A stretch of 64,000 nucleotides of DNA from Nectonema munidae. Lineage: Eukaryota; Nematomorpha; Nectonematoida; Nectonematidae. A model generated the notes under the pieces. That model did not search any database. It was not told where the DNA came from and worked only from the letters and a program-made list of their open reading frames with translations. Each line of letters opens with the position of its first letter. The first letter of the stretch is position 1. This document shows, piece by piece, positions 28,001-33,916 of this stretch. Location: the NCBI GenBank assembly GCA_030549495.1, contig JAUIRK010001039.1, forward strand, positions 496,001 through 560,000. Direction: 5' to 3'. Position numbers and translations under genes: made by a program.

Positions 28001-31000
28001 TATTTTTTGTTTAGCTTAAACGGTTATCGACTACAGTCGACATATGTCGACTTTACAAAAAGTGAATCGTCTGCGTTTATCAAAGCTCTTTAATACAAAT
28101 CTTCTGTTTTGCATTAGATATCGTCTGATTATTCTGGTCGTTAACGGGTTAAGACTAGTTGTGTTTATTTTTTGATTTTTCCGTAACAAATCCCTAAAGT
28201 TAGATTTTGTTATGAAGAATTCGATATCGCTGATACCTTGGGCTTTTCCTAATGCCTTTTCACATTTTTGTATTCAAAATTAAAGAGTAAATTAAAGTTT
28301 ACTAAATTGCCTTTAACTTTGTAATTGTGAACTCAAAAATTAACTGATTTATAATGTGGTGTTTTAGATCATTAAACTGCTATAAAAAATCCCGATTTTA
28401 GAGCAAATAAATTAAATGTTTCGTTTATCAATTTTATTTATACTCAAAAAATAATATTTTTTAGCATGTATAGTTAATTTTATAAAATTGTAGGTGATTT
28501 TTGATCATACATCTATAGTGTAACTTTGTTATCATTTATAGCTCTAATTTTCTCTTAACGAAGAGATGCACAGTGCAAATTTATGCAGTCAACACCTAGG
28601 ATAAATGCTCAAACCCTTTCCATCTCATAGAACTAAAATATGGAGAGTAGCAGTTTTCATGAATAACTTGGATACAGCGTGCCACGATAGTTGGAAAATA
28701 TCATAGAATAATTGACAAAACAAATTTACAAACAGGAAAAGGGGAAACACGTAAAAATATTTTATTAGAGATATATCAAAACACCGTGGAGTAAAAAGCC
28801 TGCAATGTTCTTGCGAAGATTGCTTGAACTCGTGAACATCTAAAAGACTGATTGATGTGGTTTGGATTACACTGTAGACTGATGCTGCATCGATTTATTT
28901 TCCTTGAACCCTTTGAGGATTAGCGTGACACCGGTGTGACAAGAAATAATAATCGTCTGCTTAAAACATACAAAAATGAATGGAAAAAGAAAGCAGACGA
29001 TTATTCTTCAAGATTCTGGTCCTCAAAGGGTTACGATAGAAAAGGATTATTCATACATATTTTGATATTATACAAAATTCAGTTTTCGACTAATGTTTTA
29101 TATTAAAAATCAATAATTATTGTATTAAAATCTTTTCACTCACTGTAAGACCCCAGTAATTGTTTAAAAACCCTATTCGTTACCAGTGTATCATATATGA
29201 TACATAAACAATTTTACCTTCGTCTGCTTTTTCAAATAGTTTGTATACGAATCTTCTGCTTTTTAATAAATATCGCCTTTGTTTAAATTAGCGTCTCCTT
29301 TACTCGTACCTTTTTCTTTTGCAGGCCCAACCTTACAAAGCATACATACTCCTCACCATACTACTACACCCCAATTCTTAATCCAGTATACGACAGTTTT
29401 GACTTTTTCTCCAAGCTCTCCACTGAAACTCTATTTTTTACATTTTACTACTTCGAAGTAAGTCCCCAATCTATGCTATATATTAAAAGAGTTTTGGCCT
29501 TTTTTGTCATGGGAGGGGGAGGATGCAAACTCTTCGATCAGATTGCATAAAAAATTTATGGTTGCAACTCCTGTCAAGTTGGGAAACAACTTCTAGCTAA
29601 AAACTATAAGCCATATGTAGAAGCCTACATTTGAAGCCAGCAGAACCTAATGGTGGCTTTCATGTCGGTTGGCTGAATTTACACTTTTCATCGCTACTGC
29701 TGCAAAATTGTTGCAAGAATTCTACACTTTCCCTGTGATTTACTTCTTTGCAAAGGAAATACTCTCTCAGTCTCAAATAAAGATTTACTTTTATTTGACT
29801 GACAGATTACGCTCATCTGGGGGCCAACACATAACACCAACGATAATAATCTTGATTAATTTTTAAGTTTTAACCAATCAAGTTACGCTAGAATTAAACC
29901 AAATATTTTGATCATTTTTTGAGTACATTTTGATTCCTTAAATTCCTCTACTTTTTCTCCACACTGCCTTTTTAGTTTATAAAAACATGCCATGCCTCTT
30001 ATTAGATAAAAAAACATTGTTCTATCCATAGCTATAATGTTTTTTTATTTGTGCATGAGATGAATGTTCGTTCTTTTTTCACAATTCCTTAACTTTACGT
30101 TTTAGAGAAGACAATGCATAGGCCAAATCATGTTTAACTTACACTCGCTTGCTTTGCTATCTCCATGACTGTTGAAAATTCTGTTTTGCATAAAATCTCA
30201 TTGGAAAATGGATATATCTAGTGATTATACTAAATTTTGGAATGCAGGACCAATGTCGAAAAGTCAAAAGCCATCTCCCTTTTTGTTTATTTTACTCATT
30301 TGATCCGAGTAGGCGATTTCATTTTCATGAAGTTTTATATCAAATTTTTTAATATCGCTTGCTTTTTTTCTCATCGAATGCGTGAAAGATCCAGTGATCC
30401 TCTTTTTTTTAATTTAAAAACCCGATGCCTCAATTCTTTTTTAAATCATTTTTTCAAGGATAGCCGTTATAATTGAAGAGAGACCAATCACAGGTAGTTC
30501 TTTGAAAAGTAACATACGATAAACAGATGTTAAAATAAGAGAGAAAACAAACATTTTACTTGGTAGAGTTAAATATAGACATGGTATAGCACACTATTGC
30601 AAAAAACCACGGTAGCATAAGGCTTCCTTCGGTTTTAAAATTAAAAACAAAAACAACTCTAGAAAGTTTTTTGGCCAACGCCATCTGATCCATTTTACCC
30701 CTTCGCCACCTCCCCTAGATTTGCTTTGAGAACTTTCACACAACCTCCCACTATTCATTCGCAAGGCTGTAGTCACTACTCAGGCGACTTCATATTCACT
30801 TATGACTTTCCTATGAGAGGTGAATATCAAATTGAGGCTATTGAAAAAATCTTCTGTACTAAGATGCATATTAATGTCATCTCTTGCCTTTTTATTTAGG
30901 GAACAAAGGCTCAGTATTTAGCCGCAAAAGCATTGAAGAAGCTTTCCTGGAGATTTCATACCAAATTTCTAATGTGGTTTCAAAGACATGAAGAGCCTAA

Positions 31001-31924
31001 AATCATTACCGATGAATATGAACAAGTAAGGACTAATAAACACATACATATGCGAGTTATTTTAACAATACAAGTGCAAAATAATAGCAATGTATTGGTA
31101 GCTCAACAGTTATGCGTGATATAATGTGATCAAAAGGTTTCGTTTTTAATCTTTTGTCGTTCATGTGCGATTGATGTTGCATCACAACGCTACTATTGCA
31201 TATCTCAATCTTTTTAAGCTGGTGTTTTAAGATATAGCAACAAATTAACACATTTAAGCTTTCTGCGAATATAATCATTGTAACCGACCCGAAATCAGAT
31301 ATGGGGCAAGGCTGTCTTCAAAGGGACAGGTCTAATAGAAATCATATATTCTCTATATAAAGATATCTAAACAGATATCACTATTTTATATGTAAAAAAA
31401 AGAATGATTTAAGATATTTTATTTTAACTTAAAACCGAGTTCCAGTTAAAATTAAAAAGTTAAGCCTCTCTTTTTGTATTTTTTGCCACTTGGTCATTGC
31501 GAAGCCAAACACATCGGCACGATGTCCGTTAGTCGGTGACAATCAGATTGCACACCTTTTTAATTATTATTAATTGTATCTATAACAAGTATACTTAGTA
31601 TGCTTTTCTGAGTGAGACTTGACTAGTTTTATAATAATGAAGTTACTGCTACTTTTTGATACATCTGATAATGGTTTCTGGTAATCAACGGTAATTAGTA
31701 TTCTAAACAATTTCACCCCGATATTCAAAAGAAAAGTTTGAAAAGCAGAACGCATATAAGTAGTAACTAGGGACCGCAACATGCGTACTGAGCATATCAT
31801 AACGCGTGTCTTTCCTTTTTACCAGGGTTCCTACATATTCTTCGATTTCGAGCAGTGGATTCAGCGAAAGAAAGAAGGCTTTACCTTCGAATACAAGTAT
31901 TTAGAAGACAAAGATCTCTTGTAA
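3956..31924 (+). CDS. CNOT3: CCR4-NOT transcription complex subunit 3 (CNOT3/NOT3), 13 exons, 5'-partial
   Basis: CNOT3 is a scaffold subunit of the cytoplasmic and nuclear CCR4-NOT complex, which shortens mRNA poly(A) tails; its C-terminal NOT box pairs with CNOT2 and docks on CNOT1. Exons: 3956-4066, 5066-5158, 9065-9178, 10960-11065, 11124-11272, 16309-16495, 19710-19962, 20755-20828, 25693-26295, 27270-27597, 29325-29457, 30900-31025, 31826-31924. All use GT/AG and compatible phases, totalling 2376 nt. The N-terminal coiled-coil domain shows [16 protein letters not shown] and [10 protein letters not shown]; the C-terminus shows [24 protein letters not shown] and [16 protein letters not shown], near-identical to animal CNOT3. 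The middle third is a Ser/Thr/Asn-rich, probably disordered linker with little conservation. About 95 N-terminal residues are missing, presumably encoded left of the window. Introns hold many transposons yet the frame is clean, so the gene looks functional. Exon boundaries in the linker are my inference from splice sites and phase. Confidence 0.96.
4600..4933. repeat. TTAA-type MITEs, family A (two overlapping or nested copies)
   Basis: Ends of the type CCCTTTGAGGA/TCCTCAAAGGG next to TTAA, with internal tcgtctgctt/aagcagacga inverted motifs. An inner copy (about 4757-4880) appears to sit inside a second copy whose right end is at about 4931. A simpler copy is at 28909-29030. Confidence 0.55.
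5066..5158 (+). CDS. CNOT3: CNOT3 exon: N-terminal Not3 domain, part 2
   Basis: 31 codons, phase 0 both ends (acceptor tctag, donor gtaaca). Encodes [17 protein letters not shown] followed by a lysine-rich run, aligning with the DTLNMQVDQFESEVESL block of vertebrate CNOT3. Confidence 0.94.
5446..5545. repeat. Dispersed repeat, partner at 54618-54735
   Basis: Shares caacttgataaag, gaaaattcgtt, tactcttttta-like and acaaatga(c/t)cc(t/c) blocks in the same order with 54618-54735 in the RBBP4-like gene. Non-coding and of unknown class. Confidence 0.5.
5594..5712. repeat. Dispersed repeat, partner at about 9450-9573
   Basis: Shares ggttgggg(g)tatttat, cattaag.acttactagaaacca and ttttttgatgataaaaca with 9450-9573 in the same intron, same orientation. 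A third partial match (aactagaaacca) lies near 2160. The rest of 5713-6400 shows nothing recognisable. Confidence 0.55.
6410..8090 (-). mobile_element. piggyBac-like transposase relic
   Basis: Reads on the - strand from an acidic Ser/Glu-rich N-terminus (about 8073) to a Cys-rich C-terminus (about 6410). Recognisable DDE_Tnp_1_7 blocks: [17 protein letters not shown] segment near 7500, [12 protein letters not shown] near 7350, [19 protein letters not shown] near 7220 (first catalytic Asp region), [12 protein letters not shown] near 7120 (second catalytic Asp), and a terminal [14 protein letters not shown] zinc-finger remnant. The blocks fall in several frames, so at least two or three frameshifts have accumulated. 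It lies in a CNOT3 intron, antisense to the gene. Terminal inverted repeats were not located. Confidence 0.8.
8202..8233. repeat. (CT)n(TA)n microsatellite
   Basis: A pure ct run passes directly into a ta run (ctctctctctct then tatatatata). Confidence 0.85.
8234..9064. other. CNOT3 intron sequence, nothing recognised
   Basis: A+T-rich; ends in a strong acceptor (pyrimidine run then ccag at 9061-9064). No transposon blocks recognised. Confidence 0.4.
9065..9178 (+). CDS. CNOT3: CNOT3 exon: N-terminal Not3 domain, part 3
   Basis: 38 codons, phase 0 both ends. Encodes [20 protein letters not shown] then DNNNIETSQ, matching the [22 protein letters not shown] block of the family. Confidence 0.96.
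9450..9573. repeat. Dispersed repeat, partner of 5594-5712
   Basis: Same block order as the 5.6-kb copy (ggttggggtatttat, acttactagaaaccagtgc, ttttttgatgataaaacat). The stretch that follows to 10330 has no recognised feature. Confidence 0.55.
10334..10520. repeat. Possible hAT terminal sequence
   Basis: CAGTACTTCCCAAAGTAGGC followed by cctggtgcccccaaag resembles the ends of hAT elements. No partner end or transposase was found. The following stretch to 10959 contains a (GT)n tract at about 10853-10871 and nothing else recognised. Confidence 0.3.
10960..11065 (+). CDS. CNOT3: CNOT3 exon: end of N-terminal domain
   Basis: 106 nt, enters phase 0 and leaves phase 1 (donor gtaagt). Encodes [20 protein letters not shown] then FIYDDI, matching [26 protein letters not shown]. 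Confidence 0.93.
11124..11272 (+). CDS. CNOT3: CNOT3 exon: Ser/Thr-rich linker start
   Basis: 149 nt after a 58-bp intron, the shortest in the gene. Acceptor tttctcag, donor gtaatt, phase 1 to 0. Encodes a Ser/Thr/Leu-rich stretch with no conserved motif; support is the open frame, splice sites and phase fit. Confidence 0.75.
11511..13433 (-). mobile_element. Mutator-like (MULE) element with inverted ends and 10-bp target duplication
   Basis: Flanked by identical 10-bp direct repeats, cgaaacccag, at 11501-11510 and 13434-13443. The inverted ends share ggaaaaaggcgtcc (11530-11543, inverted at 13414-13427) and continue inward through ctttcattgtatgtg-like sequence to about 11577/13380; the left end carries an extra 12 bp. 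Duplications of about 9-10 bp and long inverted ends are typical of MULEs. A degraded MULE-type transposase lies inside on the - strand. Confidence 0.75.
11789..12800 (-). pseudogene. MULE-type transposase relic
   Basis: On the - strand from about 12780 the sequence encodes [18 protein letters not shown], then [20 protein letters not shown], and nearer the end [16 protein letters not shown] followed by [14 protein letters not shown]. The RTNN..EGWHN motif plus a following P.(I/V)W..(I/L) helix is the conserved C-terminus of MULE transposases (the kind related to FLYWCH-zinc-finger genes in animals). The central catalytic part is missing or unrecognisable, and blocks are in different frames, so the copy is inactive. 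Confidence 0.6.
13444..14499. other. CNOT3 intron sequence, nothing recognised
   Basis: A+T-rich. A local palindrome (tgattggctaatgg...ccaatcatatca, about 14190-14232) is the only structure noted. Confidence 0.35.
14636..15727 (-). pseudogene. pogo/CENP-B-type transposase, degraded
   Basis: N-terminus starts [20 protein letters not shown], a helix-turn-helix with the [16 protein letters not shown] recognition segment. The catalytic core keeps [12 protein letters not shown] (second Asp) and [20 protein letters not shown] (third Asp), both standard for DDE_1 transposases of the pogo family. The protein ends in an acidic tail ([11 protein letters not shown]). The middle, including the first catalytic Asp region, is shortened: a block of about 100 residues between the first and second Asp is absent, and the first and last reading-frame blocks are joined by shifted frames. 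The copy is therefore inactive. It is antisense inside a CNOT3 intron. Confidence 0.75.
15830..15910. repeat. Short tandem repeat inside the pogo-like element
   Basis: Three head-to-tail copies of a unit containing tgattacttcacaccaaat near the right end of the transposon, 5' of its transposase. Could be subterminal transposase-binding repeats (inference). Confidence 0.65.
16024..16308. other. CNOT3 intron sequence
   Basis: No recognised feature; leads to acceptor ttttgtag at 16301-16308. Confidence 0.35.
16309..16495 (+). CDS. CNOT3: CNOT3 exon: linker
   Basis: 187 nt, phase 0 to 1, acceptor ttttgtag and donor gtatgc. Encodes a Ser/Pro/Thr-rich stretch ([20 protein letters not shown]). No stop in the chosen frame, and total length stays a multiple of three when it is included. 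Confidence 0.75.
16496..17366. other. CNOT3 intron; possible hAT end near 16785
   Basis: cactggtgtcgaacatacga at about 16783 followed by gcggccc resembles a hAT terminal sequence. No partner end found. Otherwise no recognised feature. Confidence 0.25.
17367..18990 (-). mobile_element. Penelope-like retroelement, reverse transcriptase region (broken)
   Basis: The 363-residue block at 18677-17586 contains [18 protein letters not shown] (catalytic Asp), the core motif [19 protein letters not shown] and [11 protein letters not shown] (YVDD active site). This order, with the LPKTHK motif and GLPMG, is characteristic of Penelope-like elements rather than LINEs or LTR elements. A preceding block (18990-18613) carries the [17 protein letters not shown] segment, and a following one to about 17367 carries [19 protein letters not shown]. 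The three blocks lie in different frames, so there are about two breaks. The GIY-YIG endonuclease domain that often follows is not seen. Antisense to CNOT3. Confidence 0.85.
18991..19709. other. CNOT3 intron, nothing firm
   Basis: 18970-19050 contains a run rich in ttaaccgttaaccc and ggttatttaaaccgc, possibly a MITE end. Remaining sequence is A+T-rich without recognised features. Confidence 0.3.
19710..19962 (+). CDS. CNOT3: CNOT3 exon: Asn/Ser-rich linker
   Basis: 253 nt, phase 1 to 2, acceptor ttattctag, donor gtaaat. Encodes Asn/Ser/Gly-rich low-complexity protein ([19 protein letters not shown]). The translation is open throughout. Confidence 0.78.
19963..20754. other. CNOT3 intron, nothing recognised
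   Basis: A+T-rich with pyrimidine-rich 3' end. No transposon or RNA gene seen. Confidence 0.35.
20755..20828 (+). CDS. CNOT3: CNOT3 small exon in linker (predicted)
   Basis: 74 nt, phase 2 to 1, acceptor tttttttag and donor gtaatc. Encodes [20 protein letters not shown]. It is required to keep frame between the neighbouring exons (phase 2 to phase 1), which is the main argument for it. Could be alternatively spliced. Confidence 0.68.
20829..22377. other. CNOT3 intron with one MITE-B copy
   Basis: Only the MITE at about 21833-21930 is recognised. A short self-repeat (acaattttaatgatagt, about 21568 and 21627) is present. Confidence 0.35.
21833..21930. repeat. MITE family B copy (diverged)
   Basis: Begins gggttaacgacgagagtc and ends attctggtcgttaacg, inverted ends of family B, with the taatacaaat internal block shared with copies at 2.3 and 28.0 kb. 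Confidence 0.5.
22378..22480. repeat. ccttgaaaac-rich degenerate repeat, possible hAT end
   Basis: About six imperfect copies of ccttgaaaac. Such clusters are found at the ends of some hAT elements, and a hAT transposase starts 600 bp downstream, but a matching right end was not found. Confidence 0.4.
23101..25253 (+). mobile_element. hAT-family transposase relic
   Basis: Sense to CNOT3, in an intron. N-terminal zinc-finger block: [18 protein letters not shown], then [13 protein letters not shown] and [12 protein letters not shown] (C..C..H..H, BED-like). Middle: [19 protein letters not shown] and [15 protein letters not shown] (RNase-H-like core with catalytic Asp and the C/H motif). The C-terminal dimerisation block includes [19 protein letters not shown]. 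The blocks lie in three frames (23662-24186, 24167-24364, 24399-25253) with further damage near 23400-23640, so at least three indels. The last 284 residues remain open. Inactive by itself. Confidence 0.85.
25254..25692. other. CNOT3 intron sequence
   Basis: Probably includes the 3' tail of the hAT relic at its left; no end sequence identified. Acceptor tttctag at 25686-25692. Confidence 0.35.
25693..26295 (+). CDS. CNOT3: CNOT3 exon: large linker exon
   Basis: 603 nt, the largest exon, phase 1 to 1. Encodes Ser/Asn/Phe-rich disordered sequence including [19 protein letters not shown]. Local codon use is C-rich compared with the intron around it (many tcc/ctc codons), consistent with real coding sequence. 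Confidence 0.85.
26296..27269. other. CNOT3 intron, nothing recognised
   Basis: A+T-rich. Acceptor tttctag at 27263-27269. Confidence 0.4.
27270..27597 (+). CDS. CNOT3: CNOT3 exon: linker to C-terminal domain
   Basis: 328 nt, phase 1 to 2. Starts Ser-rich, then [19 protein letters not shown] and [11 protein letters not shown], which aligns with vertebrate LGVCPLGPVPLTKEQLYQQ and MPHPSDSERIR just before the NOT box. Confidence 0.92.
27598..28015. other. CNOT3 intron, nothing recognised
   Basis: A+T-rich, no recognised element. Confidence 0.35.
28016..28152. repeat. TTAA-flanked MITE, family B
   Basis: TTAA at 28016-28019 and 28149-28152; right end reads ctggtcgttaacgggttaa. Shares tcgtctgcgttta and gctctttaatacaaa with the 2.3-kb copy; left end is more diverged and carries a gtcgacatatgtcgac palindrome. 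Confidence 0.6.
28909..29030. repeat. MITE family A, compact copy
   Basis: Ends CCCTTTGAGGATTAGCG and, from the other strand, CCCTTTGAGGACCAGAA. Internally aataatcgtctgctt and aagcagacgattatt form a second inverted pair, so the whole ~122 bp can fold into a hairpin. The remaining intron to 29324 is unremarkable. Confidence 0.65.
29325..29457 (+). CDS. CNOT3: CNOT3 exon: NOT box, part 1
   Basis: 133 nt, phase 2 to 0, acceptor ttttgcag, donor gtaagt. Encodes [18 protein letters not shown], matching [18 protein letters not shown]. Confidence 0.96.
29458..30899. other. CNOT3 intron, nothing recognised
   Basis: No transposase blocks. A G-rich run (gggagggggagg, about 29510) and A+T-rich sequence. 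Confidence 0.35.
30900..31025 (+). CDS. CNOT3: CNOT3 exon: NOT box, part 2
   Basis: 42 codons, phase 0 both ends. Encodes [20 protein letters not shown] then [18 protein letters not shown], the most conserved part of the CNOT3 C-terminus. Confidence 0.98.
31026..31825. other. CNOT3 last intron
   Basis: No recognised feature; acceptor tttttaccag at 31816-31825. Confidence 0.4.
31826..31924 (+). CDS. CNOT3: CNOT3 last coding exon
   Basis: 33 codons including TAA at 31922-31924. Encodes [20 protein letters not shown] then [10 protein letters not shown], matching the family C-terminus exactly in length. Confidence 0.98.
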   Translation, partial: GSYIFFDFEQWIQRKKEGFTFEYKYLEDKDLL

Positions 31925-32178
31925 ACCTCTTTCGTGCAGTAGTGTAGAGCAGTAGCGACTCTTTTTTACTTTCGATGCGGGTCAGGCTTCTTCATCAATT
32001 AATCAACACACCTCATCCCAGTTACAACAATGGCAGCGGTCGAAACAACTGCTTTCCAAGATGTCGCCGAGATTGACACGGCAAAGCAAACTCTTGCCTC
32101 CTTAAAAACAGCATTCATGTGTTGTTGCATTGTGGCATTTACCTTTGAAGGCTGACCCATTTTCCATCTTTTGCTTTT

Positions 32179-32273
32179 TCGCCATGCAACCCATCATCAT
32201 CACCTCCACCATCCTTAATAACGCGACTCTGTATGGATGGCGCCCACTCTCACTAATACCAAAAAGTAATGGC
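32179..32273 (+). repeat. 95-bp segment in CNOT3 3' UTR, copy at 42150-42243
   Basis: Runs from tttttcgccatgcaacccat to taccaaaaagtaat. The 42-kb copy differs at about seven positions. The two copies share nothing outside this core. Confidence 0.8.
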
Positions 32274-32490
32274 AAGTATCTTTGAGATTCGTGAGAAGCG
32301 ACACTCCTGTGTCTTGTGTTGGCGACTTAATCTAATGATTACTTTATCAATGTTTGACATAAATGCGCTCAATATTTATTTATTTATCATATACACATAC
32401 TTATATATATATACGTGTTTATATCAATATGTATCTTACACATATTCATAAATATATATTATGCATACATACAATAATAATATTTACGAA

Positions 32491-32496
32491 AATAAA
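32491..32496 (+). terminator. Polyadenylation signal candidate for CNOT3
   Basis: Canonical AATAAA 567 bp after the stop, followed by a T-rich stretch. A second AATAAA is at 32569-32574. Confidence 0.45.
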
Positions 32497-32599
32497 CTTT
32501 TCTTTTATTATTTTCAAAGTTTTATTTTATTATTATTATCTCATCCCATAAATCAATATGTCCATTTGAATAAACGTTTTAAGATTAAAATTTTCTTTT

Positions 32600-33470
32600 A
32601 GGATCGTAGTTGCAATCATTTCAAACAAAAATCTGAAAAAAGCTTTTTGACTTCATGATATTTATTCTATTATATATTTAGAATATATAATATTTATAAA
32701 TTCATTTACAAGATCTTGGAAATTTTAAGACATGGGCGTATCAAAGGCAGACAGGTATCTACCCAGATTTACTCTTGCCCCCCACTACGGCCGCATAGGT
32801 TGCAGTGGTCTAAGGCCGGCCCTATATGATTTGATTTTTATATATAAGGGAAACAACATTGTATGCAAAAATTGTGATTTATTAAAAAAGCTTACTACAG
32901 CTAATTTTTTCATAATCGCTTTCAGTGCTATCAAATGTGTGTCCAGTGAAATGTTGTCTATCAATCCCACATAACTGCAGCAATTTTATTAAACCTTGTA
33001 TCTCCTCATATTTGTAAGGGTACTTAGCATAGTGGAAATAGATTAAGAATGATCCTTCATGTCTGCTATTGATTTTAAACTCATCCTTCTCGCTTCTATT
33101 TTGTCTGTAATCACCTGAATAGCGGTTTGGTTTACAACTATAAATCCTGCTCCCGATCGTAAAGACAAATAATCTGGAGATTTATAACTTCATACGAACT
33201 CTTACGTAAGAAAAAGCGTTATGCCTGAATACGCTATTTTCTATACATTATAATCGCGAAAGAAAAAGAGAGTTTTTACTTCAGATTTTTGTAAAAGGAA
33301 CTTTGACATGTTAAAATAAAATTATTAAACATTTTTCTATTTGAGGATAAACACTGGTTTTATTGAAATATAAAAAGCCTTAATTCTCTTTTTGTAATAT
33401 TACTCATTTGGTGTCAATAGCCAAAATTTCCTTTGTAAAATTTAATACCGTTTTTAGTTTTTTGACAAAC
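32600..33470. other. Intergenic, possible repeat end
   Basis: A G+C-rich patch at about 32795-32830 (cggccgcat, aaggccggccct) looks like the end of an unidentified repeat. Otherwise A+T-rich without recognised features. Confidence 0.3.
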
Positions 33471-33473
33471 GGG

Positions 33474-33497
33474 TGTACACATATGTGCACGCTAGGA
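33474..33497. repeat. 24-bp repeat with palindromic core, partner at 38534-38557
   Basis: tgtacacatatgtgcacgct and the bases after it match 38534-38557 in the same orientation with two differences. A third gtgtacac-rich copy is at about 38164-38202. The palindromic core (gtgtacacatatgtgcac) could bind a dimer. These repeats bracket the piggyBac relic. Confidence 0.6.
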
Positions 33498-33908
33498 AGT
33501 TTTCAAACTATCAAATTGAGAAAGGATAATGTTATAAAAGAGATATTACAATTTTATTTAATCTTAAAAACATTAGCACAATTTTGAAGTATGGAAGAGT
33601 TTAAAATGTCCACTGCCAATGCATAAAGCCACATCACAAGTTTCACATATCACTCTGGTTCGCCTTGCACATGAAGAAACAGCACATCTCACTTTGTCCA
33701 TCTGTTTTGGCCAGTGTGATCTTGCATGAAGTCGTACACTTTCATCTACTCTCACTTTGCCTTTTTTGAAAGATTTTCTCGGGAAAATATTAATACATGC
33801 TTTTTTATCGCTCAGATAGGAAGATGAAACACTTCTAAAAAAACCACAGTAAATCGTGGCCTTTGTTGTCGTTTGCCATCTTATACAGCATGAAGGAAAA
33901 TGTCATGA

Positions 33909-33916
33909 GCGTAGAC
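33909..33916. repeat. 8-bp target-site duplication (left) of hAT
   Basis: gcgtagac, identical to 36088-36095 at the other end. Confidence 0.9.

Larger units (their letters stand above)
31925..32590 (+). other. CNOT3: CNOT3 3' untranslated region (inferred extent)
   Basis: Follows the stop codon without an obvious intron. Starts relatively G+C-rich, turning A+T-rich with a tatata run at 32380-32460. Two AATAAA signals (32491-32496 and 32569-32574) mark likely ends. Contains a 95-bp segment duplicated at 42150-42243. Confidence 0.55.

Noticed and set aside
32269-32551. Small + strand frames rich in Tyr/Ile/Thr
   Set aside because: They arise from the (TA)- and (CATA)-rich tail of the CNOT3 3' UTR.
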